Origin: CAZDYI01 sp964509765
GTDB lineage: Bacteria > Pseudomonadota > Gammaproteobacteria > Tethybacterales > Tethybacteraceae
Direction of reading: 5' to 3'
Length of the DNA: 15,541 bases
Assembly (NCBI GenBank): GCA_964509765.1
Contig: CAZDYI010000135.1
Coordinates: forward strand, 1-15,541
In this document: piece by piece, positions 1 through 7,388 of the stretch
Layout of the letters: each line of letters begins with the position of its first letter
Position numbering within the stretch: the stretch's first letter is position 1
Notes under the pieces: model-generated
Database searches by the model: none
What the model was told of the DNA's origin: nothing
The model's input: the letters and a program-made list of their open reading frames with translations, nothing else
Translations under genes and position numbers: made by a program

Positions 1-10
1 AACGCGCCGC

Positions 11-100
11 GGAGAGGTGGCCGAGCGGCTTAAGGCGCACGCTTGGAAAGCGTGTATGCGGTCAAACGCATCGAGGGTTCGAATCCCTCTCTCTCCGCCA
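11..100 (+). tRNA. tRNA-Ser (anticodon GGA)
   Basis: The sequence folds as a class II tRNA of 90 nt. The acceptor stem GGAGAGG pairs with TCTCTCC, followed by discriminator G and encoded CCA at 98-100. The anticodon stem CACGC/GCGTG closes a 7-nt loop TTGGAAA with anticodon GGA at 45-47, which reads serine UCC/UCU codons. A long variable arm (TATGCGGTCAAACGCATC) is diagnostic of tRNA-Ser. The T arm is GAGGG-TTCGAAT-CCCTC. Its 3' end lies 18 bp from the stop of the convergent SRPBCC gene. No integrase gene or repeat of the tRNA 3' end was seen, so nothing suggests use as an attachment site here. Confidence 0.97.
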
Positions 101-118
101 GACCCCCGCGGGGCCGGG

Positions 119-562
119 TCAGCCCGACAGCAGCTCGGCGAGCCTTTCCAGGGCGGTGCACCATCCCTCCTCGTGGCTGTCGCGGGACTCCGCGCTTTCC
201 AGGCCGCTGTGCCGGAAGGTCATCAGCGTCCGCCCGCGCAGGTCCTCAAGGCTGACTGACACGGTCGACTCGTGTCCGGGCCTGCCGCTGTCGCCTTCCC
301 AGGCGAAGGTGTGGGAGAGGGACTTCGGCGGATCGACCGAAATGACCGTGCCGCTTGCGGTGTGCGGGTCGCCCCCGGGCGAGACCATTCGGATGCGCCA
401 CCTGCCGCCTGCTGCCGCGCCCGCTTCCGCCTCCGCAACAGCGAAGCCGCGCGGCGCGCACCACTGCCTGAGCTGCACAGGGTCGGTAAGGGCCTTGAAG
501 GCGTCCTCAACTCCGGCGTCGAGCAGCCGGACGAGCTTCAGGCCGTGGTCTTCGGTGTGCAT
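119..562 (-). CDS. SRPBCC / AHSA1-domain protein
   Basis: A 147-residue cytosolic protein with the START/SRPBCC fold of the AHSA1 (activator of Hsp90 ATPase homologue 1-like) family. The N-terminal signature AFKALTDPVQLRQW lies at 21-34, GGRWRI at 52-57, and an HSG then EEGW...LERLAELL ending at 118-145, all typical of these small hydrophobic-ligand-binding proteins. Length is normal for a single-domain member. The start at 562 fits the family N-terminus; an in-frame ATG at 601 would add 13 residues, and neither start has a good Shine-Dalgarno site. It lies 58 bp downstream of the membrane-protein gene on the same strand and may be co-transcribed with it. The ligand is unknown; family members range from stress proteins to polyketide cyclases, so no specific role is claimed. 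Confidence 0.88.
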   Translation of the reverse strand: MHTEDHGLKLVRLLDAGVEDAFKALTDPVQLRQWCAPRGFAVAEAEAGAAAGGRWRIRMVSPGGDPHTASGTVISVDPPKSLSHTFAWEGDSGRPGHESTVSVSLEDLRGRTLMTFRHSGLESAESRDSHEEGWCTALERLAELLSG

Positions 563-620
563 GGCGCTTGTCCGGCAAGGCGGGCCTTGCTTCGGATCCA
601 TTGTAGGAGCAACGGCGCCG

Positions 621-983
621 TCAGTTGGTCGCCGACACCAAGGCCAGCCTGGCCATCCAGAACAGCGGGAAGAAAGCGAAGCCCGCAACGAAGCTGAACG
701 GGAAGTACTCGTAGAAGGCGATGCATGCAAAGGTGACGATCCCGCCTGTGCTCAGCGAAAAGACGTGCCGCTCCTGCTCGTCGATCGCCACCCTGATTGC
801 GCGGGGGAAGTCCTTCGCGCGCTCGGTCCCGGAGTAGATCGCCGCAAACGCAAGAAGCGACAGGTGCACCCCGTTGACCGCCTGGAATCCGTAGACCAGC
901 TCCACGGGTATGTCGACGTACGCCCCGTAGCGGTGTTGCATGAACGCGCCTGCCGCGGCGGCGAGCGCCGCCGGCACGATCAT
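621..983 (-). CDS. small hypothetical membrane protein
   Basis: A 120-residue hydrophobic protein of a family I do not recognise. Hydrophobic stretches at about residues 1-15, 38-52, 73-90 and 94-113 suggest three or four membrane helices, with a charged segment (GTERAKDFPRAIRVAIDEQERH) around 52-73 between them. The ATG at 983 is preceded by AAGGGA with an 8-nt spacing, which supports this start. An ATG at 1000 on the same strand is out of frame. The gene diverges from the sugar-binding-protein gene across a 98-bp intergenic region and precedes the SRPBCC gene. Coding status rests on the Shine-Dalgarno site and a coherent membrane-like translation; function is unknown. Confidence 0.7.
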   Translation of the reverse strand: MIVPAALAAAAGAFMQHRYGAYVDIPVELVYGFQAVNGVHLSLLAFAAIYSGTERAKDFPRAIRVAIDEQERHVFSLSTGGIVTFACIAFYEYFPFSFVAGFAFFPLFWMARLALVSATN

Positions 984-1081
984 ACCTTCGGTCCCTTCAT
1001 CGCCGCACCCGCCTTCCTGTTATACAATGCAAAGCGTTGCCGGGCGCGCCAATCGCGCCGGACAGCACAAGGAGGGAAACA
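984..1081. promoter_or_regulatory. divergent promoter region of the sugar cluster
   Basis: This 98-bp region separates the minus-strand membrane gene from the plus-strand binding-protein gene. An AT-rich patch in very GC-rich surroundings, TTATACAAT at 1020-1028, gives a plausible -10 for the plus strand (TATACA at 1021 or TACAAT at 1023, 54-59 bp before the ATG). Read on the other strand it gives TATAAC (1018-1023), 35 bp before the ATG at 983. No convincing -35 hexamer is seen for either. AAGGAGGG ending 6 bp before the ATG at 1082 is a strong Shine-Dalgarno site. No clear operator dyad is visible. The promoter calls are inference from base composition. Confidence 0.35.
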
Positions 1082-2320
1082 ATGAACAAGAGAATGATTG
1101 CGACCGCGGTCTTGGCGGGCGCGTCGCTGGGAGCCCCCGCTCATGCGGTGGACATCGAGGTCACACACTGGTGGACCTCGGGCGGCGAGGCCGCCGCGGT
1201 GAAGGTCTTCGCCGAATCGTTCAATGCGCTCGGCGGCGACAACTGGGTTGACGGCGCGATCGCCGGCAGCGGCGGAGTCGCAAGGCCGATCATCATCAGC
1301 AGGATCACAGGCGGCGACCCGATGGGCGCGACGCAGCTCAACCACGGCAGGCAGGCCGAGGAGCTCGTCGAGGCGGGCCTGATGCTCGACCTGACCGACG
1401 TCGCCGAGCGGGAGGGCTGGCGCAACATCGTGCGCCCGAGCGGCCTGATCGACTCCTGCACATTCGAGGGCCGCATCTACTGCGTTCCGGTCAACATCCA
1501 CTCCTGGCAGTGGATGTGGACCAGCCCGCCGGCGTTCCAGAAGGCCGGCGCCAAGGTCCCGAGCAACTGGGACGAGTTCGTCGCCGCGGCGCCCAAGCTG
1601 CGCGACGCGGGGATCGTTCCCCTTGCGCTCGGCACCCAGCCCTGGCAGGCCAACGGCATGTTCGGCGTGCTGTTCGTCGGCCTCGGCGGCATCGACCTGT
1701 GGGAGGCGATCAACGTCGACAAGGACGCAGGCGCAGCGGCGAGCCCCGAGGTTGCGAGGATCTTCGAGGCCTTCGGCGATGCCCGCGAGCTCAGCGTCGG
1801 CAGCAACGTCGCCGAGTGGAACGAGGCGACCAACATGGTGATCACCGGCCGTGCGGGCGCGCAGATAATGGGCGACTGGGCCCAGGGCGAGTTCAGCGTC
1901 GCCGGCCAGACCGCCGGCAACGAGTATGACTGCCTGCCGGGACTCGGCATCCAGGAGGTGCTCAGCACCGGCGGCGACGCCTTCTACTTCCCGAAGACCG
2001 ACGACCCCGAGATTACCCGCGCGCAGAAGAAGATGGCGTCGATGATGCTCTCCAAGCAGGTGCAGGTCGACTTCAACCTCGCCAAGGGCTCGCTTCCCGT
2101 CCGCGCGGACGTCGACCTGTCGGCCGCGAACGAGTGCATGAAGAAGGGCCTGCGCATCCTCGACAACCCGGCGAACATCATTCCCGACGGCAACCAGGTC
2201 CTGTCATCGGACACGATCGGCCAGGTCGACGACCTGATCGTGGAGTTCTGGAACGACCACGACATGGAGCCGGCCGAGGCGCACGAGAAGTACGTCGAAA
2301 TCATCGCCTCGGCGGACTAG
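1082..2320 (+). CDS. periplasmic sugar-binding protein of an ABC importer (family 1 SBP)
   Basis: A 412-residue extracellular solute-binding protein that would capture a sugar in the periplasm and deliver it to the two permeases encoded next. Residues 1-22 form a Sec signal peptide (NKR, hydrophobic core, AHA before VDIEV). The mature N-terminus reads VTHWWTSGGE (27-36), and later MGDWAQGE (263-270) and KGSLPVR (335-341); these resemble the glucose/mannose (GtsA-like) branch of the MalE/UgpB group. Tryptophans at 30, 31, 142, 144, 146 and 188 could stack on sugar rings. Cysteines at 126, 134, 284 and 352 could form disulfides. The ATG at 1082 is chosen over an upstream in-frame ATG (1037) because AAGGAGGG precedes it and the signal peptide starts there. 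First gene of the transport operon; the exact ligand is unknown. Confidence 0.93.
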   Translation: MNKRMIATAVLAGASLGAPAHAVDIEVTHWWTSGGEAAAVKVFAESFNALGGDNWVDGAIAGSGGVARPIIISRITGGDPMGATQLNHGRQAEELVEAGLMLDLTDVAEREGWRNIVRPSGLIDSCTFEGRIYCVPVNIHSWQWMWTSPPAFQKAGAKVPSNWDEFVAAAPKLRDAGIVPLALGTQPWQANGMFGVLFVGLGGIDLWEAINVDKDAGAAASPEVARIFEAFGDARELSVGSNVAEWNEATNMVITGRAGAQIMGDWAQGEFSVAGQTAGNEYDCLPGLGIQEVLSTGGDAFYFPKTDDPEITRAQKKMASMMLSKQVQVDFNLAKGSLPVRADVDLSAANECMKKGLRILDNPANIIPDGNQVLSSDTIGQVDDLIVEFWNDHDMEPAEAHEKYVEIIASAD

Positions 2321-2450
2321 GCGTCGCATTCCGGGCCTCCGGCGCCAGCCGTCCGGCGCGCCGGGGCCCCGGGCAGGCGCAACACCGTGAGGGCAGGCCC
2401 GGACGGCCCGAGGTGACCCTCGCTTCCGGGCGGCCGGGCCGAGCGTCCGG
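2321..2450 (+). promoter_or_regulatory. GC-rich dyads between binding-protein and permease genes
   Basis: A 130-bp non-coding gap, the largest inside the transporter operon, contains overlapping perfect palindromes CCGGCGCGCCGG (2353-2364) and CCGGGGCCCCGG (2361-2372). A looser inverted repeat joins about 2396-2412 (GGCCCGGACGGCCCGAG) to about 2425-2442. No U-tract follows, so these are not classical terminators. In several binding-protein ABC operons a stem-loop after the binding-protein gene stabilises its mRNA and lowers permease expression; that role here is inference. No good Shine-Dalgarno site is seen before the ATG at 2451. Confidence 0.4.
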
Positions 2451-3359
2451 ATGACCGACGCAGGCGGCGCGAAGCCGCCGAGCAAGCTGTTCCGCAACCT
2501 TCCGGCGAAGGTTGCGGCGCTGCCGATGATCGCGACCGCGCTGCTGGTCTTCCTCGGCTGCACCCTGTGGTCGGTCCTCTACTCGTTCACGAAGTCCCGC
2601 AGCCTGCCGGTCGAGACCTTCGTCGGACTCGACCAGTACGTCCGGCTGTTCAACACCTCGCGGTGGATCGTCTCGATCGAGAACATCGCGATCTACGGAA
2701 TCTGCACGCTGGTCTTCTCGCTGGTGATCGGCTTCGTCCTCGCGGCGTTCCTCGACCAGAAGATCCGCTTCGAGAACACCTTCCGGACGATCTTCCTCTA
2801 CCCGTTCGCGCTGTCGTTCATCGTGACCGGACTCGTCTGGCAGTGGATACTCAACCCCGAGTTCGGCATACAGGAGGTCGTGCGCTCGATGGGCTTCGAG
2901 GAGTTCGTCTTCAACCCGCTCCGCGACCGCGACCTCGTCATCTACGGAATCCTCATCGCCGGGCTGTGGCAGGGCAGCGGCCTCGTCATGGTCCTCATGC
3001 TCGCGGGGCTCCGGGGGATCGACCAGGACATCTGGAAGGCCGCGCGCGTCGACGGGATCCCGGTATGGAAGACCTACGTCCTGATCGTCATACCGATGAT
3101 GCGCCCGGTGTTCGTCACCACGCTCGTGATCATCGCCTCGGGGATCGTGAAGGTCTACGACCTCGTCGTCGCGCAGACCGCGGGCGGGCCGGGCATCGCG
3201 TCCGAGGTCCCGGCGAAGTACGTGTACGACTTCCTGTTCCAGCGCGGCAACCTCGGCCAGGGGCTCGCCGCGTCCACGATCATGCTCTCGACGGTGCTGA
3301 TCATCCTCGTGCCCTGGATCATGCTCGAGTACGGCGGCAGGAGAAAGGCAAGTGGCTGA
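2451..3359 (+). CDS. sugar ABC transporter permease 1 (MalF/UgpA/GtsB type)
   Basis: A 302-residue inner-membrane permease. About six hydrophobic helices are visible near residues 20-45, 72-100, 111-134, 161-186, 208-240 and 272-294. The cytoplasmic EAA loop that docks on the ATPase lies at 191-215, with core KAARVDG (196-202) and the usual terminal IP. Length is normal for the MalF-like branch without the large E. coli MalF periplasmic insert. The ATG at 2451 gives a short charged N-terminus before helix 1. The ribosome-binding site is poor, so translation may be weak or depend on local RNA structure. The last codons overlap the next permease gene by 8 bp, indicating translational coupling. 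It should form a heterodimer with the product of 3352-4260. Confidence 0.93.
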   Translation: MTDAGGAKPPSKLFRNLPAKVAALPMIATALLVFLGCTLWSVLYSFTKSRSLPVETFVGLDQYVRLFNTSRWIVSIENIAIYGICTLVFSLVIGFVLAAFLDQKIRFENTFRTIFLYPFALSFIVTGLVWQWILNPEFGIQEVVRSMGFEEFVFNPLRDRDLVIYGILIAGLWQGSGLVMVLMLAGLRGIDQDIWKAARVDGIPVWKTYVLIVIPMMRPVFVTTLVIIASGIVKVYDLVVAQTAGGPGIASEVPAKYVYDFLFQRGNLGQGLAASTIMLSTVLIILVPWIMLEYGGRRKASG

Positions 3360-4260
3360 GGCGGTTGCGTCCAGGCTGCTGCCGGGGCCCGCAGGGACCA
3401 GGCCGCGCCGGGCGGTCTCGCCGCGCAACGTCATGGTCTACGGCGTGCTGCTCGTCGCGGCGCTCTACTACCTGCTGCCGCTGTACGTGATGGTCGTGAC
3501 CTCGCTCAAGGGCATGCCCGAGATCCGGCTCGGCAACATCTTCTCGCCGCCGGTCGAGATCACCTTCCAGCCCTGGGTCAAGGCCTGGGACGAGGCGTGC
3601 ACCGGGCTGTTCTGCGAGGGGCTCAAGGTCGGCTTCTGGAACTCGGTGCGGATAACGGTCCCGAGCGTGGTCCTGTCGATCGCGATCGCGTCGGTCAACG
3701 GCTACGCGCTCGCCAACTGGAAGTTCAAGGGCTCCGAGGTGTTCTTCACCATCCTGCTGTTCGGCGCGTTCATCCCCTACCAGGTGATGATCTACCCGAT
3801 CGTGATCATCCTGCGCGAGCTCGGCCTGTTCGGCAGCCTCGGCGGCGTCACGCTGGTGCACACCATCTTCGGCATGCCGATCCTCACGCTGCTGTTCCGC
3901 AACTACTTCGCCTCGGTCCCGCCCGAGCTGTTCAAGGCTGCAAGGGTCGACGGCTCGGGATTCTGGGGGATATTCTTTCGGATCATGATGCCGATGTCGC
4001 TGCCGATCTTCGTAGTTGCGATAATCATCCAGATCACCGGCATCTGGAACGACTTCCTGTTCGGCGTGATCTACGCCGGGACCAAGAACTTCCCGATGAC
4101 CGTCCAGCTCAACAACATAGTCAACTCGACCCAGGGCGTCAAGGAGTACAACGTGAACATGGCCGCGACGATCATCACCGGCCTCGTCCCGCTGGTCGTG
4201 TACTTCGTCTCGGGCAAGCTGTTCGTGCGCGGGATCGCAGCGGGCGCGGTCAAGGGCTGA
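3352..4260 (+). CDS. sugar ABC transporter permease 2 (MalG/UgpE/GtsC type)
   Basis: A 302-residue partner permease. Hydrophobic helices appear near residues 28-50, 98-120, 130-153, 163-183, 210-235 and 270-290. The EAA loop PELFKAARVDGSGFWGIFF (191-209), ending in MMP at 212-214, matches the MalG-like branch. The start is a GTG at 3352, 8 nt after AGGAG (3339-3343); it overlaps the stop of permease 1, so the two are translationally coupled. The segment at 75-95 (PWVKAWDEACTGLFCEGLKVG) with two cysteines is the periplasmic loop typical of GtsC-like proteins that handle glucose-type sugars. The ATPase gene follows after 4 bp. Confidence 0.94.
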   Translation: MAEAVASRLLPGPAGTRPRRAVSPRNVMVYGVLLVAALYYLLPLYVMVVTSLKGMPEIRLGNIFSPPVEITFQPWVKAWDEACTGLFCEGLKVGFWNSVRITVPSVVLSIAIASVNGYALANWKFKGSEVFFTILLFGAFIPYQVMIYPIVIILRELGLFGSLGGVTLVHTIFGMPILTLLFRNYFASVPPELFKAARVDGSGFWGIFFRIMMPMSLPIFVVAIIIQITGIWNDFLFGVIYAGTKNFPMTVQLNNIVNSTQGVKEYNVNMAATIITGLVPLVVYFVSGKLFVRGIAAGAVKG

Positions 4261-4264
4261 GGCG

Positions 4265-5359
4265 ATGGCGAGCATCTCGATCCGCGACCTTTCTCTGAGC
4301 TACGACTCGGTTTCAGTCCTCGAGCGTCTCAACCTCGACATCGAGACCGGCGAGTTCATCGTCCTGCTCGGCCCCTCCGGCTGCGGGAAGTCGACGCTGC
4401 TCAACTGCATCGCCGGCCTGCTCGACGCCTCCGGCGGCCAGGTGATCATCAACGACCGCAACGTGACCTGGGACGAGCCCAAGGACCGCGGCATCGGCAT
4501 GGTGTTCCAGTCGTACGCGCTCTACCCGCAGATGACCGTGCGGGGGAACCTCTCCTTCGGGCTCAAGAACGCGCGGCTGCCCGCCGACGAGATCGAGAAG
4601 CGCGTCTCGCGGGCCGCTTCGCTGCTGCAGATCGAGACGCTGCTCGACCGCAAGCCGGCGGCGCTGTCGGGCGGGCAGAGGCAGCGCGTCGCGATCGGGC
4701 GCGCGCTCGTGCGCGACGTAGACGTCTTTTTGTTCGACGAGCCGCTGTCGAACCTCGACGCGAAGCTCCGCGCCGAGCTGCGGGTCGAGATCAAGCGCCT
4801 CCACCAGCGCCTCGGCAGCAACACCATGGTCTACGTCACCCACGACCAGATAGAGGCGATGACGCTTGCCGACCGGATCGCGGTGATGCGCGGCGGCAAG
4901 ATCCAGCAGCTTGCCGACCCGCAGACGATCTACAACCGGCCGACCAACGAATACGTGGCGGGCTTCATCGGCTCGCCGAGCATGAACTTCGTCGACGGCT
5001 CGGTCAGGAAGGCGGACGGCGGCTTCACCTTCGCATTCGGCGACGTCGAGGTCCCGCTCGCCGACTACCAGGCGGAAGGGGAGCTCAAGGAGACCGGCGC
5101 AGCGAAGCTCGGCCTGAGGCCCGAGCACGTCGCGCTCGACGCCGCGGACAGCCCCAAGCTCACCCCGGTTGCAGACGGTGTCGTCGAGCTCGACGAGCCG
5201 ATGGGCTCGGACAACCTCGTCTGGGTCAAGGTCGGCGGCGTGAGCATATCGTCGCGCGTCGAGGGCTCGGTGCGCTACACCAAGGGACAGAACGTGAGGG
5301 TCTCGACTGAGGTCGCGCTGTCGTCGCTGTTCGACAGCGGGACGGAAGGCAGGATCTGA
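4265..5359 (+). CDS. sugar ABC transporter ATPase (MalK/UgpC/MsmX type)
   Basis: A 364-residue ATPase that would power the importer from the cytoplasmic face as a homodimer. All nucleotide-binding motifs are present: Walker A GPSGCGKST (36-44), Q-loop Q82, signature LSGGQ (134-138), Walker B VFLFDE (154-159) with catalytic E159, D-loop SNLD (162-165) and switch H193. Residues from about 240 to 355 form the TOBE/regulatory domain, including LRPEHV (284-289). Length is standard for UgpC/MalK. The start at 4265 lies 4 bp after the permease 2 stop, consistent with one operon. Such ATPases are often shared between several sugar transporters, so it need not be dedicated to this one. Confidence 0.96.
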   Translation: MASISIRDLSLSYDSVSVLERLNLDIETGEFIVLLGPSGCGKSTLLNCIAGLLDASGGQVIINDRNVTWDEPKDRGIGMVFQSYALYPQMTVRGNLSFGLKNARLPADEIEKRVSRAASLLQIETLLDRKPAALSGGQRQRVAIGRALVRDVDVFLFDEPLSNLDAKLRAELRVEIKRLHQRLGSNTMVYVTHDQIEAMTLADRIAVMRGGKIQQLADPQTIYNRPTNEYVAGFIGSPSMNFVDGSVRKADGGFTFAFGDVEVPLADYQAEGELKETGAAKLGLRPEHVALDAADSPKLTPVADGVVELDEPMGSDNLVWVKVGGVSISSRVEGSVRYTKGQNVRVSTEVALSSLFDSGTEGRI

Positions 5360-5361
5360 GG

Positions 5362-5385
5362 GCGGCGGCGGATTCCTGCCGCCGC
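5362..5385 (+). promoter_or_regulatory. strong hairpin after the ATPase gene
   Basis: GCGGCGGCGG (5362-5371), loop ATTC, CTGCCGCCGC (5376-5385) forms a 10-bp stem with one G-T pair, starting 2 bp after the ATPase stop. No T-run follows, so it is not a clear intrinsic terminator; it may be an mRNA-processing or attenuation hairpin. An AT-rich patch with TAAAAT at 5398-5403 lies 35 bp before the next ATG and could be an internal -10, without a visible -35. AGGAGG at 5424-5429 is a strong Shine-Dalgarno site for the next gene. Confidence 0.45.
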
Positions 5386-5437
5386 GATCCCCGGAAATAA
5401 AATCACACGCTGCACGCCGCTGCAGGAGGATTGAGGA

Positions 5438-6184
5438 ATGGACAAGCTTTCATACCAGTTGTACTCGTCTCGCGAGTTCCCGCCGCTCGAGAAGGCGCTC
5501 GCGATGGTCGCCGAGGCGGGCTACCGTGAGGTCGAGGGCTTCGGCGGCGTCTACCAGGACCCGGCCGCGACGGCGTCGGCGCTGCAGGGCGCAGGCCTCG
5601 CGATGGCCAGCGGGCACTTCCAGATCGAGGCGCTCGAGGGCGAGCTCCAGTCGTGCCTCGACACTGCGGGGTCCCTCGGCATGAAGACGGTCTACAGCCC
5701 CTACCTCGCGCCTGAGGACCGCCCCGTCGACGCCGCGGGCTGGAGCAAGCTGGGACAGCGGCTCGCCAAGGTCCGCGAGGCCGTGGTTGGCGCAGGGTTC
5801 GCCTTCGGCTGGCACAACCACGACTTCGAGATGAGGCCCCTGGACGACGGAACCGTGCCGCTGGACTTGGTCCTCGGCGCGGACGACAGGCTGGAGTGGG
5901 AGGCCGACCTCGCCTGGGTCGTCAAGGGCGGCGCGGACCCGCTGCAGTGGATCGAAAAGTACCGCGACAGGATCACCGCGGTGCACATCAAGGACATCGC
6001 CCCCGCCGGCGAGTGCGCCGACGAGGACGGCTGGGCCGACGTCGGCAAGGGGACCATGGACTGGCCGGGGCTGCTCAAGGCCCTCGAGGGCAGCCCGGTC
6101 CGGCACTTCGTGGTCGAGCACGACAAGCCGAGCGACGACGCGCGCTTCGCGAAGTCCTCGGCCGAGTTCCTGCTCGCGCTGTAG
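5438..6184 (+). CDS. TIM-barrel sugar phosphate isomerase/epimerase-like protein
   Basis: A 248-residue cytosolic protein of the xylose-isomerase-like TIM barrel (AP-endonuclease 2) superfamily, which binds a divalent metal and acts on sugars or keto-sugars. Visible motifs are GWHNHDFE (124-131), EADLAW (155-160), VHIKD (182-186), VGKGTMDW (202-209) and VVEHDKP (225-231). E153/E155, D157, H183 and E227 are the likely metal and catalytic positions. The tryptophan after the DL in EADLAW replaces the histidine of DTGH-type members but is common in this subfamily. Length is slightly short but complete. ATG at 5438 has AGGAGG at 8 nt. The neighbouring Gfo/Idh gene follows after 21 bp. E. coli YcjR (3-keto-glucoside epimerase) is a comparable neighbour in a similar operon; identity of function is inference. 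Confidence 0.88.
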   Translation: MDKLSYQLYSSREFPPLEKALAMVAEAGYREVEGFGGVYQDPAATASALQGAGLAMASGHFQIEALEGELQSCLDTAGSLGMKTVYSPYLAPEDRPVDAAGWSKLGQRLAKVREAVVGAGFAFGWHNHDFEMRPLDDGTVPLDLVLGADDRLEWEADLAWVVKGGADPLQWIEKYRDRITAVHIKDIAPAGECADEDGWADVGKGTMDWPGLLKALEGSPVRHFVVEHDKPSDDARFAKSSAEFLLAL

Positions 6185-6205
6185 AAGTCCGGAGGGAGCG
6201 GGGAC

Positions 6206-7333
6206 ATGGGCCACAGGATCGGCGTCGTCGGCTGCGGCAACATCAGCGGAACGTACTTCGAGAAGGGCCCGCTGTTCAAGGGAATCGAGATCGTCGCCTG
6301 CGCCGACGCAAACCATGCCGCCGCGGAGGCCGCGGCGGGCAAGCACGGCATCAAGGCGGTTTCTGTCGAGGAGCTGCTCGGCGACGACTCGGTCGACGCG
6401 GTGGTCAACCTCACCGTTCCGGACGCACACTGCGAGGTGTCGGCGAGCATACTCGAGGCCGGCAAGCACTGCTACTCGGAAAAGCCCCTTTCGGTCAAGC
6501 TCGAGGACGGAAAGAGGATACAGGAGCTTGCCGACAGCAAGGGACTCGTTGCCGGCTGCGCGCCGGACACGTTCCTCGGCGGCGCGCACCAGCGCGCCCG
6601 CAAGGCCGTTGACGACGGCGACATAGGCCGGGTGACGACCGGCAGCTGCCACGTCCAGAGTCCCGGCATGGAGATGTGGCACCCGAACCCGGACTTCTTC
6701 TTCAAGCCCGGCGGCGGGCCGGTCCTCGACCTCGGGCCCTACTACGTAGCCAACCTGGTAAATCTCGTCGGGCCCGTACGGCGCCTCGCGGCCATGTCGA
6801 ACGTCGCCTGGAATGAGCGGACGATAACGAGCGAGCCCAGGTCGGGCGAGAAGGTCAGGGTGGAGACCCCCACGACCCTCATGGCGCTGCTCGAGTTTGA
6901 GTCCGGAGCGAAGGTGACCTTCACGGCCAGCTGGGACGTTTGGGCGCACGGACACAGGAACATGGAGATCTACGGGACCGAGGGCACCCTTTACGTTCCC
7001 GACCCGAACTTCTTCAACGGCGACGTCGTGCTCTCCGGCAAGGACGGCAAGGAGGAGACCCTCCCCGACGGCGGCCATCCGTTCGGCGTGCCCAACCTGG
7101 AGCACCAGGGCATGCAGCTTGCGAACTACCGCAGCGCGGGACTCGCCGACATGCTCGACGCGGTCGCGGAAGGGCGCGAGCCGCGCTGCTCGGTCGGGCG
7201 CGCGCTGCACTCGCTCGAGGTGATGCTGGCGATCCTCGAGTCCGCGCGCGAGGGCAAGTATGTCGACATCGAATCCTCGTGCGACAGGCCTGAGCCGCTC
7301 GGGCCGGAGCAGGCAAGGGCGCTGCTCAACTGA
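6206..7333 (+). CDS. Gfo/Idh/MocA family NAD(P)-dependent dehydrogenase
   Basis: A 375-residue oxidoreductase with an N-terminal Rossmann domain (IGVVGCGNIS, 5-14, glycine-rich NAD(P) loop; acidic D34 after strand 2 favours NAD). The conserved EKP (92-94) carries the active-site lysine K93. The C-terminal alpha/beta substrate domain begins near 125 and includes GGGPVLDLGPYYV (169-181), where D175 and Y179 occupy the catalytic DxGxxH/Y region. Members oxidise or reduce sugars, cyclitols and glycosides, including inositol 2-dehydrogenase and glucoside 3-dehydrogenase. GGAGGGAG at 6191-6198 gives a good Shine-Dalgarno site. It probably oxidises the imported substrate or a derivative, working with the upstream TIM-barrel enzyme. 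The substrate cannot be read from sequence. Confidence 0.92.
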   Translation: MGHRIGVVGCGNISGTYFEKGPLFKGIEIVACADANHAAAEAAAGKHGIKAVSVEELLGDDSVDAVVNLTVPDAHCEVSASILEAGKHCYSEKPLSVKLEDGKRIQELADSKGLVAGCAPDTFLGGAHQRARKAVDDGDIGRVTTGSCHVQSPGMEMWHPNPDFFFKPGGGPVLDLGPYYVANLVNLVGPVRRLAAMSNVAWNERTITSEPRSGEKVRVETPTTLMALLEFESGAKVTFTASWDVWAHGHRNMEIYGTEGTLYVPDPNFFNGDVVLSGKDGKEETLPDGGHPFGVPNLEHQGMQLANYRSAGLADMLDAVAEGREPRCSVGRALHSLEVMLAILESAREGKYVDIESSCDRPEPLGPEQARALLN

Positions 7334-7388
7334 ACAAGCATGGGCGAATGCCTCATGAGCTTCCCCGAGCCGTGAAGAAGTCCCGCAG

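Noticed and set aside
11..100. tRNA-Ser as an integration site for a mobile island
   Set aside because: No integrase, no direct repeat of the tRNA 3' end and no mobile-element gene was found in the window.
2301..3434. Antisense open frame of 377 codons opposite permease 1
   Set aside because: Extremely charged, repetitive translation without motifs, opposite a clear permease with an EAA loop.
5887..5920. TIM-barrel protein seems to lack the DTGH histidine
   Set aside because: Members of this subfamily commonly have a D-L-x-W version of the motif, so the tryptophan is probably not a defect.
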